The translations under genes and the position numbers were made by a program. DNA of 64,000 nucleotides from positions 29,244-93,243 of the forward strand of contig JARKNW010000020.1 of NCBI GenBank assembly GCA_029976075.1, in the 5' to 3' direction. The stretch is from Pleomorphomonas sp. (GTDB lineage Bacteria > Pseudomonadota > Alphaproteobacteria > Rhizobiales > Pleomorphomonadaceae). The notes under the pieces were generated by a model, which searched no databases, was not told where the DNA came from, and was given only the letters and a program-made list of their open reading frames with translations. Position 1 is the stretch's first letter. Each line of letters starts with the position of its first letter. Of the stretch, positions 17,812 through 25,540 are shown in pieces.

Positions 17812-18444
17812 ATGCACGATACCCTTACCCCGTCCCAGGCGCGCGACATGCTTACGGCGGTCGCTCGCCACCTTGTGGCCAGCGTTGATCTGCTTACCGA
17901 AGTCGATCAGGCAATCGGCGATGGCGATCACGGCATCGGCATGCGTCGCGGCTTCTCCGCCGTCGAGGAAGCGATGGCGACCACCGAGCCAGAATCGGTC
18001 GCCAAGGTGTTCAAGGCCGCTGGAACCGCCATCATGGCGAAGACCGGTGGTGCTGCAGGTGCCGTGTTCGGGACGCTGTTCCGGGCGGGCAGCGCTGCCT
18101 TCGAGGAGCGACCGGCGCTGGACGCCCAGGGGTTTGCTGGCTTCCTTGCCCGCGGCCTCGAAGGGGTGGAAAAGCGTGGCGGTGCCCAGCCCGGTCAGAA
18201 GACGATGATCGATGCGCTGGCGCCGGCAGCCACTGCTGCCGAGGCCGCCGCTGCGCGCGGTCTGGTCGAAGCCGTGCGGAGCGCCACCGACGCCGCAAAG
18301 GCCGGCGTGGAAGCGACCAAGGACATGATTGCCACCACGGGCAAGGCGAGAACGCTGGGCGAGCGTTCGCTCGGTCATCCCGATCCGGGTGCCGTCTCGA
18401 TGTCCCTGATCCTTGAGTCAATGCGCGACTACATCGTCGCGTAA
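17812..18444 (+). CDS. dhaL: DhaL-family kinase nucleotide-binding subunit (copy 2)
   Basis: 210 aa. AIGDGDHGIGM (~33-43) carries the Mg-nucleotide aspartates and KTGGAAGAVFG (~77-87) the glycine-rich loop; the C-terminal GERSLGHPDPGAVS is a family signature. It starts 3 bases after the dhaK stop, so translation is coupled. It supplies ATP binding to DhaK copy 2. A long hairpin lies between it and the next gene. Confidence 0.87.
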   Translation: MHDTLTPSQARDMLTAVARHLVASVDLLTEVDQAIGDGDHGIGMRRGFSAVEEAMATTEPESVAKVFKAAGTAIMAKTGGAAGAVFGTLFRAGSAAFEERPALDAQGFAGFLARGLEGVEKRGGAQPGQKTMIDALAPAATAAEAAAARGLVEAVRSATDAAKAGVEATKDMIATTGKARTLGERSLGHPDPGAVSMSLILESMRDYIVA

Positions 18445-18457
18445 GGATCGATAACAG

Positions 18458-18489
18458 TGGTTGGCCGGCAGCATGCTGACGGTCAACCA
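18458..18489 (+). repeat. Intercistronic hairpin between dhaL copy 2 and lerI
   Basis: Two 16-base arms (18458-18473 and 18474-18489) pair with one G-U and one mismatch and almost no loop. There is no T run. It could stabilise or attenuate the mRNA between the kinase and isomerase genes. Confidence 0.5.
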
Positions 18490-18546
18490 TTGCAGAAAGC
18501 GGAAGCGCGAAGGGCGAACCTTCGTTCCCGTGCGGTGGAGGCTTAG

Positions 18547-19353
18547 GTGAGCACATTCTGGATCGGCACCGGCTGGAAGATGAACAAGACGGTTGCCGAA
18601 ACCCGTCGTTACGTTGCCGACCTGAAGACGCGACTGCCAAGCGAGCTCGGAAGCGACTACGCGCTCTTCGTCATCCCCCCGTTCACAGCGCTTGCTGCTG
18701 CGCGCGAGGCGATCGGTGCAGCGCCTGTTCTGCTTGGCGCGCAGAACATGCACTGGGCCGAGGCGGGCGCCTATACGGGCGAAATATCGGCTCCGATGCT
18801 GAAGGAGTTTGAAGTCGATCTGGTCGAGCTTGGTCACTCCGAACGCCGTGAGTATTTTGGTGAGACCGATGCGACGATCAACCTGAAGGTCAAGGCCGCC
18901 TTGCGGCACGGCTTCAGGCCATTGTTGTGCGTGGGCGACAGCGCCGAGGAACGTGCGGCGGGTGCTTCGGCCGAAGCCGTGGTGCGTCAGGTCCGACTAG
19001 CCTTCGCCGGCTTGACGAAGGCAGATTTCAGCCGTTGTCTGGTGGCCTATGAGCCAATCTGGGCGATTGGCGAGAGCGGGGTTCCGGCGAGTCCGGACGA
19101 GGCGAAGGGCGTTCATGTTGCCCTGCACGCCGCACTGAAGGAGCTTGGCGCTCCCAAGGTGCCCGTGCTTTATGGCGGCAGCGTCAATCTTGAAAACGCC
19201 GAGGCCCTGGCCTCGGAAGTGGCTATCGATGGACTGTTCGTTGGCCGGGCTGCGTGGTCGGCGGAGGGATTTGCCTCGCTGATCGCAAAGGTTATGGCTG
19301 CGCGCAAACGCGCTGGGCTAGCGCGTGCTGAGGTCATGCATGCCATCGGATAG
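18547..19353 (+). CDS. lerI: TpiA-like isomerase, probable L-erythrulose-1-phosphate isomerase (EryH/LerI type)
   Basis: 268-aa TIM-barrel protein with all triose-phosphate-isomerase catalytic residues: Lys11 (WKMNK), His97 (LGHSERR) and Glu169 (AYEPIWAIG), plus the phosphate-loop GGSVN. After AIG it reads ESGVPAS rather than the canonical GTGxxA loop, and it opens with FWIGTGWKMNKT; both are features I associate with EryH/TpiA2 of Brucella and rhizobia, which convert L-erythrulose 1-phosphate to D-erythrulose 4-phosphate. GTG start with GGTGGAGG upstream. It sits in the dhaK-dhaL copy 2 operon. In rhizobia the partner RpiB-like isomerase is usually adjacent; none is here. A plain triose-phosphate isomerase role is possible. 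Confidence 0.82.
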   Translation: MSTFWIGTGWKMNKTVAETRRYVADLKTRLPSELGSDYALFVIPPFTALAAAREAIGAAPVLLGAQNMHWAEAGAYTGEISAPMLKEFEVDLVELGHSERREYFGETDATINLKVKAALRHGFRPLLCVGDSAEERAAGASAEAVVRQVRLAFAGLTKADFSRCLVAYEPIWAIGESGVPASPDEAKGVHVALHAALKELGAPKVPVLYGGSVNLENAEALASEVAIDGLFVGRAAWSAEGFASLIAKVMAARKRAGLARAEVMHAIG

Positions 19354-19387
19354 GTAAGCTTCGCGCTGGCCGAACGGTAGACAAAGC

Positions 19388-19409
19388 AAGAGGCCCCGCG
19401 GGGCCTCTT
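19388..19409. terminator. Bidirectional terminator between lerI and deoR copy 2
   Basis: A perfect 10-bp palindromic stem (19388-19397 with 19400-19409) is followed by CGTGTTTT on the + strand. It lies between two convergent genes. Confidence 0.75.
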
Positions 19410-19430
19410 CGTGTTTTATCTACCGTATCC

Positions 19431-20315
19431 TCAGGTCTCGACGATGCTGAGTTTGACGCCGTCCTTGAGAAGGGCATCGGCGTCCGCCTGTGCCAAACCA
19501 TCATCGGTGATCACAAGATCGAACTCCGTCAGCATGGCGAGCTTGATCAACGACGTCTTGCCGAACTTGGAACTGTCGATCAGCAGGATCTTGCGGTCGG
19601 CAGCCTCCATCAGGGCCCGCTTGGTCTTCACCACCTCTTCCTGCTGATGGAAGGCGATAAGGCCGAGGATGGTCGAGGTCGACATGAACAGGGTGTTGGC
19701 GCGCAATGAGCCGACGGCCTGTTCGCAAAGGTAACCGAAGAACGCATTGAAGCGCGCGTTGTAATGGCCGCCGAGACAAATGGTCTCGATGCCGGCGGCA
19801 TCCTTGAGCGTGTCGATGATGGTCAGGCTGCTGGTGATGACCGTCAGCGGCTTGCACTCGACAAGGTGAGCGGCAAGGTGGCTGACGGTCGTCGAGTCGT
19901 CCATAATGATGGCCTGACCAGGCTCGACAAGCTCGGCGGCGGCGCGGGCAAGGGCATCCTTCTCGGCATCGGCAAGACGGGCCCGGTAAAGGATGGTGCT
20001 GTCGGCCAGGCTGGAAGATCGAACCGTTACGCCGCCATGGACGCGACGCACGATTCCCTGCTCCTCAAGAAGCCTCAGGTCACGGTGCACCGTCATCCGG
20101 CTGACGCCGAAATGGTCGGCCAACTCCTCGACCTGCGCCGAACCGGCCGGCAAGAGATAATCCAGGAGGGCCTTGCGTCGTCCGGTTGGTCCGGCCGACG
20201 CTTTCACTTGCTGAAAATCATCGTTGTGCTGCACGGTCTGGATCCGTCGCTGGAGATTTATGCCGACGGTTCCGTCGTTGAAACGTGCATGAGGCAAAGG
20301 GCGCCATCCACACAA
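19431..20315 (-). CDS. DeoR-family transcriptional regulator (copy 2)
   Basis: 294 aa with an N-terminal winged helix (GSAQVEELADHFGVSRMTV) and a sugar-phosphate sensor domain (MDDSTTVSHLA, CLGGHYNARF, LLIDSSKFGK). It is a close paralogue of the regulator at 4745-5566, identical over many short blocks. The start appears to be TTG at 20315: AGGAGG lies exactly 8 bases upstream on the reverse strand, while a GTG at 20234 has no ribosome site. Its upstream region carries an A-rich motif (20428-20443), so it may regulate itself. It converges on the kinase-isomerase operon. Confidence 0.87.
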   Translation of the reverse strand: MCGWRPLPHARFNDGTVGINLQRRIQTVQHNDDFQQVKASAGPTGRRKALLDYLLPAGSAQVEELADHFGVSRMTVHRDLRLLEEQGIVRRVHGGVTVRSSSLADSTILYRARLADAEKDALARAAAELVEPGQAIIMDDSTTVSHLAAHLVECKPLTVITSSLTIIDTLKDAAGIETICLGGHYNARFNAFFGYLCEQAVGSLRANTLFMSTSTILGLIAFHQQEEVVKTKRALMEAADRKILLIDSSKFGKTSLIKLAMLTEFDLVITDDGLAQADADALLKDGVKLSIVET

Positions 20316-20623
20316 CCAGAAGGCCTCCTGCAGCCAACGGCTATCGGGGTACTAGCAACCTCTTCCCTGATCCATTGGGCTAGGGGGGACATCGTAGCTC
20401 TCCTGATTGAGACACTTCCTAGCGCAAAATCACAAAAATATCAATCTAACTTATCAAACAAACACAGAATGCTTGATTTGGATGTTATGCTGTTATCTTG
20501 GCGTTTCTCCTGTCCACCAGAAAGGCACGACCGGTCGAACCACCCGCCAGAGCAACGCGAGCTGTGCCAATGGCGTGCAGAGACTGCCACCGCGATACGC
20601 TTGAGGTGAGCTGAATTCCGGGA
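20316..20623. other. Upstream region of deoR copy 2
   Basis: 308 bases without a gene, AT-rich in the middle. It contains AATCACAAAAATATCA (20428-20443), the fifth copy of the motif, and the AGGAGG ribosome site (20324-20329, reverse strand) for the TTG start. Confidence 0.5.
20428..20443 (+). promoter_or_regulatory. Candidate sugar-regulon operator (motif copy 5)
   Basis: AATCACAAAAATATCA aligns with TGATACAAAAATAACA (5837-5852), sharing the ACAAAAATA core. It lies about 110 bases upstream of deoR copy 2. Confidence 0.35.
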
Positions 20624-21907
20624 CTATCTCTCGACACCCGAAAAGATCACCGCGATCTTTTCACCTGCGGCGGGCTTGGCAATAACCCCGGCAAGACCGG
20701 CGGTACCGGTTGCCGACGCAATAATATCGGTGTGCAGGTGTCCGGCATTGTGAGCAGCCGCAACCTCGGTCTCATCAACCACGACGGTGGAGCCTCCACT
20801 GGCACGGAGGCCTGCGGCAATCGCCCACCAGTCGTAGGTTTCATCGTCGAGAATGCCGTGCGCAAGGCTCATGGGCGTTGCCTCCCAAGGCCACATGAAG
20901 CGGGAGCGCATCTTCGCCGCCGTTTCGAGGTCAACGCTGTCGAGGCGCTCCCAGGCTCGGGCCAACGGTGCGCAGCCGGCCGTCTGCACAGCGAACAGCC
21001 TGGGTGTCGAGGAGAGCAGGCCGTTCATGCGGGCAAGTGCCAAGCCTTGCGCCAGCGCGCTTGCCAGCGCGCCGCCGCCCACTTGGACGAACAGCGCGTC
21101 CGGCACCGTACCGATCCGCTTGAACTCCTCGGCCATCTCGAAGGCCAGCGTGCGGCCACCTTCGATCGCAAGCCCATTGTCGGTGCCTTGCACGCCGAAA
21201 GGGATGGCGCCCCCGGCCACTGTTTCGCGGAAACGCAGATAGCAGGGATCTCCCGCCTCACCAGCACGCCGGTCGCAGATGGTGATTTGGGCGCCCAGCT
21301 CCTTGAGCCGCGCTTTCACGGCGTCGTCGGCGTCGGGTGGAATGAACACGTCGAGCGGCCAGTCCGCGGCCCGCGCCACGACAGCGGCAGCCAATGCGGC
21401 ATTGCCGCAAGATGCGATTGCCAGTCGCCGCGCCTTGAGGCTCTTGCCTGCCGGAAGGCCCGCTGCCTCGAGGACGCGCAGATAGAGCATCACGCCCATC
21501 AGGTGTCTTGCCTTATGGGAGCCGGAGACGTTGTGGGTCTCGTCCTTGACCCATAACGGGCCTTGAAGACCGAGTGCCTGCGCAAGGTGGCGTTGCTCCG
21601 CCATCGGCGTGATGCGGAAGCCATGACCGTCAACGGCCGTCATGGCCTCGTCGAGTTCGCCGACGAGATCGACCCAGGCTGCATCCGAAAGACCGGACGA
21701 TCGGGCCAGCCGGTAGGGAGAAAGCCAAGTCCGGTAGCGCAGGAAGGGATCGGTTTCGCTGCCGATTGAAGGCGATGCCGCTTCGGTCTCGACCACGAGG
21801 ACGTGGTCGATATCATCATCGATCTTTCCAGCGTTCGGGCACCGAAATGCCAAATGAACACCGGCGTCGATGTCGGCGCCGCAGCCGTGGCAACGAAACC
21901 TCACCAT
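20624..21907 (-). CDS. Threonine-synthase-like PLP enzyme with N-terminal zinc motif
   Basis: 427-aa fold-type II PLP enzyme. The Schiff-base lysine is Lys132 in SGSHKARH. ASCGNAALAAAVVARA is the substrate/asparagine loop, and VGGGALASAL lies in the PLP phosphate-binding part. The N-terminus (RCHGCG, then FRCPN ~13 residues later) has three cysteines and looks like the zinc-ribbon start of class II threonine synthases, lacking the usual second cysteine of the last pair. It begins 3 bases after the stop of the next PLP gene, so the two are co-transcribed. Two different PLP lyases in tandem suggest one amino-acid pathway, but I do not recognise it. Substrate unknown. Confidence 0.75.
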   Translation of the reverse strand: MVRFRCHGCGADIDAGVHLAFRCPNAGKIDDDIDHVLVVETEAASPSIGSETDPFLRYRTWLSPYRLARSSGLSDAAWVDLVGELDEAMTAVDGHGFRITPMAEQRHLAQALGLQGPLWVKDETHNVSGSHKARHLMGVMLYLRVLEAAGLPAGKSLKARRLAIASCGNAALAAAVVARAADWPLDVFIPPDADDAVKARLKELGAQITICDRRAGEAGDPCYLRFRETVAGGAIPFGVQGTDNGLAIEGGRTLAFEMAEEFKRIGTVPDALFVQVGGGALASALAQGLALARMNGLLSSTPRLFAVQTAGCAPLARAWERLDSVDLETAAKMRSRFMWPWEATPMSLAHGILDDETYDWWAIAAGLRASGGSTVVVDETEVAAAHNAGHLHTDIIASATGTAGLAGVIAKPAAGEKIAVIFSGVER

Positions 21908-21910
21908 GGC

Positions 21911-23416
21911 CTAGAGACCCAGCTTCTTGGCTACGCCGCTCTTGGCATTGACCGCCCCGATCATCTCGTCCCAGGCGGGCACGAGGTCGAGGAGACCGTC
22001 CCAGTAGGACTGCTTGGCGCGCGCCTTGAAGTCCTCCAGGGCGACGCCCTGTTGCTCCACCCAGGTGAAGTAGCCGAGGTTGAACACGCGCTTGCGATCG
22101 ACATGGGTCATTTCAAGAAGGTCGCTGGTCGACGCTGCGGCGAGGGAGCGTCCCCACGTCTCGCCTGCCGCCACGGCATCGAAGCGGTTGCCGAAATCGC
22201 GCTTGATCACCTTGTCGATCTCGCTGCCATACATGGCGGCGCCATCGGTAGCCAGCGTGACGATGACGTCGTCCGGCCCCATGTCGTAGTACTTGGCGGT
22301 CTTGATGGCTGCCAGCATGTTACAAAGCGAGGACAGGCCGAGATTGGACAACTCCGCCACGAGCTTCGGGTCGATGCCCCGCCGCTCGACAAGATAATTG
22401 CGGCCAACTTCGGTGTTGAACAGCACGATCAGGCGATCGGTGTCGCTGTCGCTGACGCCGGCCACCATGTCGGTGTTCATCACGTTATGGATGTAGGGCA
22501 CATGCTTGTCGCCAATGCCCTGAATGTTATGCTCGCCGAAGCCGTTCTCCAGGAGCGTCGGGCACTCGGTCGCCTCGACCACGACGATCTTGGTGCCGTG
22601 GCGCTCCTTGAGATGATCGCCAGCCGCCAGCGTGCCGCTCGATCCGGACGCCGACACGAAGGCGGCGAGTTTCGAGCCGGGACGACTCTTGGTGATCGCC
22701 TTGAACAGCGTTTCCAGCGCCGCGCCGGTGCAGGTGCGGTGGACGAGATAGTTTCCGAACTCGCAGAACTGGTTGAAGATGATGTTGTCGGCGTCGCTGT
22801 CGAGGCGGGCGCACTCGTCGTAGATTTCCTTGACGTTGCTCTCCGAGCCGGGAGTCTTGATGACGTCGGAGCTGTCCACCACCCATTTGTCGAGCCAGTC
22901 GAAGCGCTCGCGGCTCATGTTCTCCGGCAGCACCGCCACGCCATGGCAGCCGAGGATGCGCGAGATGGCGACGCCGCCGCGGCAATAGTTGCCGGTGGAC
23001 GGCCAGACGGCCTTGTGGTGGCTGGGGTCGAACTGGCCGGTGACGAGACGCGGCACGAGGCAGCCATAGGCGGCGAGCACCTTGTGGGCGCGGATCATCG
23101 GGAAGCGATTGCCGAGTGCAAGCACGATGCGCGCCTTGACGCCGGTGAGCTCGCTTGGAAGCTCGACATGGACGGGGACGTCGGTCAGCCCACTCCGGGC
23201 GGCGTCGTTGAACCAGTGGACGCGGAACAGGTTGAGAGGATCGGCAACATCGGGATCGACATTGGTCAGGCGCTTGCGCACACCGTCGGGAATGGTGGTC
23301 GGGTCTGCCAGTTGTCCCAGCGTGGGCAGCAGCACACCCTCCTGCCCGAGACGCGCGATGGTCCGGTCGAGAACCTGAGTGTCGACGACGTTACGCTCCA
23401 AACCTAGCCGCGCCAT
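21911..23416 (-). CDS. PLP-dependent fold-type II enzyme of unknown specificity (~500 aa)
   Basis: 501 aa, longer than cysteine synthase (~310) or threonine synthase (~430). The likely PLP lysine is Lys112 (RAHKVLAAYG), followed by a substrate loop PSTGNYCRGG and the phosphate-binding SASGSSGTLAAGDHL. An ~80-residue N-terminal extension and a ~60-residue C-terminal helical tail flank the core. The ATG at 23416 has AAGGGA 9 bases upstream; the frame runs further up but without support. It is the first gene of a two-gene operon with the threonine-synthase-like protein. I recognise the fold, not the reaction; ammonia-lyase, beta-replacement or thiolase chemistry are all open. Confidence 0.7.
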   Translation of the reverse strand: MARLGLERNVVDTQVLDRTIARLGQEGVLLPTLGQLADPTTIPDGVRKRLTNVDPDVADPLNLFRVHWFNDAARSGLTDVPVHVELPSELTGVKARIVLALGNRFPMIRAHKVLAAYGCLVPRLVTGQFDPSHHKAVWPSTGNYCRGGVAISRILGCHGVAVLPENMSRERFDWLDKWVVDSSDVIKTPGSESNVKEIYDECARLDSDADNIIFNQFCEFGNYLVHRTCTGAALETLFKAITKSRPGSKLAAFVSASGSSGTLAAGDHLKERHGTKIVVVEATECPTLLENGFGEHNIQGIGDKHVPYIHNVMNTDMVAGVSDSDTDRLIVLFNTEVGRNYLVERRGIDPKLVAELSNLGLSSLCNMLAAIKTAKYYDMGPDDVIVTLATDGAAMYGSEIDKVIKRDFGNRFDAVAAGETWGRSLAAASTSDLLEMTHVDRKRVFNLGYFTWVEQQGVALEDFKARAKQSYWDGLLDLVPAWDEMIGAVNAKSGVAKKLGL

Positions 23417-23874
23417 GTTGTGTGTTCCCTTGCTATTCTTCGTGCGTGTCGACGCGCTCCACGTGGAAGCGCGCTTGCTTGTTCCGTCTGCGCGGTGAAT
23501 GCGTGACCACCGCAATGTATCGTCGCCCATCATCATCCATGTCAGCCGACGGCGACATGGGCGGCGGACGACCTGCAAACATGATCAGGCAAGGTGTGCC
23601 TGCCTGGGCGGAAGATTACCCGGTTCCGCCAACAGCGACTTGATTTGCCGCAAGCCCCACTAGGCCGAGCATCGAGCAAGAGCGACGCCCGAATTGAGAA
23701 AAGCTCATGACGCTGCTCAGCATAAGTCCGGCATGGATAGGATGGAACCGACGTCGGTGCAACGGAGTACGATGTGTTCCGGATGGGCTCCCTTGGTAGG
23801 TGCCCGAACACCATTCGACCCGAGCAGTCACGGAAGCCGACCGGCGCTGTTGGTGCGAGCGCGATTTGTCCTGC
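23417..23874. other. Intergenic region between PLP operon and aldo/keto reductase
   Basis: 458 bases in which the short frames on either strand look like noise. One 7-bp hairpin (GGCGGAA 23607-23613 / TTCCGCC 23624-23630) has no T run. I see nothing else. Confidence 0.4.
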
Positions 23875-24825
23875 TCAGGCAGCCCTGGTGAAGCGGCGCG
23901 GATGAAGAGGGCCTTGTTCGGCTCCAACTGCGGTCAGGAGATTGGCAATATCGGAGAGATCGCGAACAGAGAGCTCGATTTCCGGGGCGGCCGCCGTGGC
24001 CGCGATCTGCTCGGGATTCCGAGCCCCGACGACGACACTGGCTACCCCCGGCCACATCAGGCTCCAGGCTGCGGCGACGGCTGACGGCGCGGCGTGCCGG
24101 CGCGAGCCGATCGTTTGAAGGAGGCGTCTCAGCGGCTCGATGGAAGGGAGTTCGTCGTCCGCATCCTTCCGGCGATGTGCCGACATCAACTCGCCGCCTG
24201 CCAGCGTCCGGTAGGCAATGACTGCGGGGGCACCCACCCTTCGCCACAAAAGTTCGCTGTCGCCTACACGGCGATCGATCAATGACAGTTCGACATAGAC
24301 GGCGTCGCAACTGCCGATCCGCTCGGCCCGTTCTAGCTGGGCGCTGTCTGGCGCGATCAGACCGACCGATCGAGCGAGACCTCCCTGCTTGAAATCGAGG
24401 AGTGTCGACCAGGCCTCCTCGAAAAGCGCATCGTCGCCGGTGTCGATGTGGAGCTTGACGAGATCGACGGCTGATACCCCAAGACGCCGCAGCGAGCGCT
24501 CCATCTGCTGGCGCAGGCGGCGCGGTTCCATTGTTGGCAATCGTGTTGCGCGCCGTGAGCGGCCGTCCCAGTCAAAACCGACCGCCGTGGCGATGAAGGG
24601 GCGATTGTCCGGGGACAGCGCCGAAAGCATCTGGCCGAGGAGCCGCTCGGCTCCGCCCTGCCCGAAGATGGCGTCGGTATCGATCCAGTTGAGGCCGAGG
24701 TCGAGAGCGCGCCGAAAGGTCGCATCGGCGAGGTCGTCGCCCTTGTTACCCGTGCCGAAGGCCGCAGTACCGAGCCCGACGCGCGATAGAGGTGCGCCGT
24801 TGATGGTGGTGAGGGCGTTCGACAT
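23875..24825 (-). CDS. Aldo/keto-reductase-fold protein lacking two catalytic residues
   Basis: 316-aa TIM-barrel protein of the AKR family (VGLGTAAFG at the N-terminus, SLRRLGVSAVDLVKLH, SVVVGARNPEQI near the C-terminus). The normal tetrad is Asp, Tyr, Lys, His. Here Asp49 (NWIDTDAIFG) and His126 (LVKLH) are present, but the tyrosine is Phe54 and the lysine of the usual STKVG strand is Ala81 (IATAVG). Hydride transfer to a carbonyl by the standard mechanism is therefore unlikely. It may bind a ligand or cofactor without reduction, or act by a different mechanism. The ATG at 24825 follows AGAGAGG; the TTG at 24840 does not. It reads in the same direction as the PLP operon but 458 bases away. 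Confidence 0.8.
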   Translation of the reverse strand: MSNALTTINGAPLSRVGLGTAAFGTGNKGDDLADATFRRALDLGLNWIDTDAIFGQGGAERLLGQMLSALSPDNRPFIATAVGFDWDGRSRRATRLPTMEPRRLRQQMERSLRRLGVSAVDLVKLHIDTGDDALFEEAWSTLLDFKQGGLARSVGLIAPDSAQLERAERIGSCDAVYVELSLIDRRVGDSELLWRRVGAPAVIAYRTLAGGELMSAHRRKDADDELPSIEPLRRLLQTIGSRRHAAPSAVAAAWSLMWPGVASVVVGARNPEQIAATAAAPEIELSVRDLSDIANLLTAVGAEQGPLHPRRFTRAA

Positions 24826-25540
24826 TCGTCCTCTCTGCAAGTACCGCTCCGGTGGGATTGCCAGAGGGATCCGACGATTTCCAAGAAAGGCTATCCAATA
24901 TTCGCGCCAGCCATCAGATTTTCATTTTCGTTTTGGTGTCGGATACCGGAACGATATGCCGCAACAGGCCGGCTTTGCCGCACGTCGATTGCCTGTACAT
25001 CGCCGCCTGGCCGATATCCTTAGCCGGCCCGATCACCCCCGATCACCCGTTGGGTGGCGCCGAGCAAGTCTGGTTGGAAGCAATCTGGCGGCTTTGAGGG
25101 GCGCCGGCGTCATCTGACGAGCAGATGGTGGAAACATCGAGCCGCGCGGAAACGAAGCCCAACTTGGATTTGACGACGAGGAGAACAAGCAAAGGCCAGA
25201 AAAAGAGCAGGATCATCAGGAGGATGGCCATGAGCAACCTGGCGGCGACGCCTGCACGGATAAGGGAGCGAGTGCTTCCACTCTTCCATCGGATCTCTTG
25301 GCGGCTCACGAGAGGGCTCCATCAGCGCTGATCTGATCGAACTAGGGGCTGCCTGAATACTGTTCGCGCCACTCGACAGGACTCGTGGACAATTGATGGA
25401 GACTGCGTCGAGATCGGCCCCTCGGTGGAGACGGCGAACGTGGTGGCTGTACCGCGTCCACGAAATCTCCACAAAACATCCGCCGGATGTCGACAGACAA
25501 ATGGGACCCAGTCTGCGAAATCGATCATCGGACGGACTCC
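24826..25540. other. Region between aldo/keto reductase and efflux operon
   Basis: About 715 bases. The only frame I would keep is the small reverse-strand membrane protein at 25043-25309. The rest, including the ~230 bases before the efflux operon, should hold the operon promoter, but I cannot point to convincing boxes. Confidence 0.4.
25043..25309 (-). CDS. Possible small one-TM membrane protein
   Basis: 88-aa frame with a very hydrophobic segment at ~24-46 (LLMAILLMILLFFWPLLVLL) preceded by basic residues, so cytoplasmic N-terminus and one membrane helix. GTG start with GGAG 7 bases upstream on its strand. No family recognised. It is divergent from the efflux operon. Codon use and the polar tail are unremarkable; it could be a chance frame. 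Confidence 0.35.
   Translation of the reverse strand: MSRQEIRWKSGSTRSLIRAGVAARLLMAILLMILLFFWPLLVLLVVKSKLGFVSARLDVSTICSSDDAGAPQSRQIASNQTCSAPPNG

Noticed and set aside
18547..19353. Housekeeping triose-phosphate isomerase
   Set aside because: The divergent loop after AIG, the FWIGTGWKMNKT start and the tetrulose-kinase operon favour the EryH/LerI type; a housekeeping role is kept only as an alternative.
21803..23407. 534-aa open frame on the + strand
   Set aside because: Antisense shadow of the PLP enzyme genes; His/Asp/Gly-rich composition typical of a reversed high-G+C gene and no family features.
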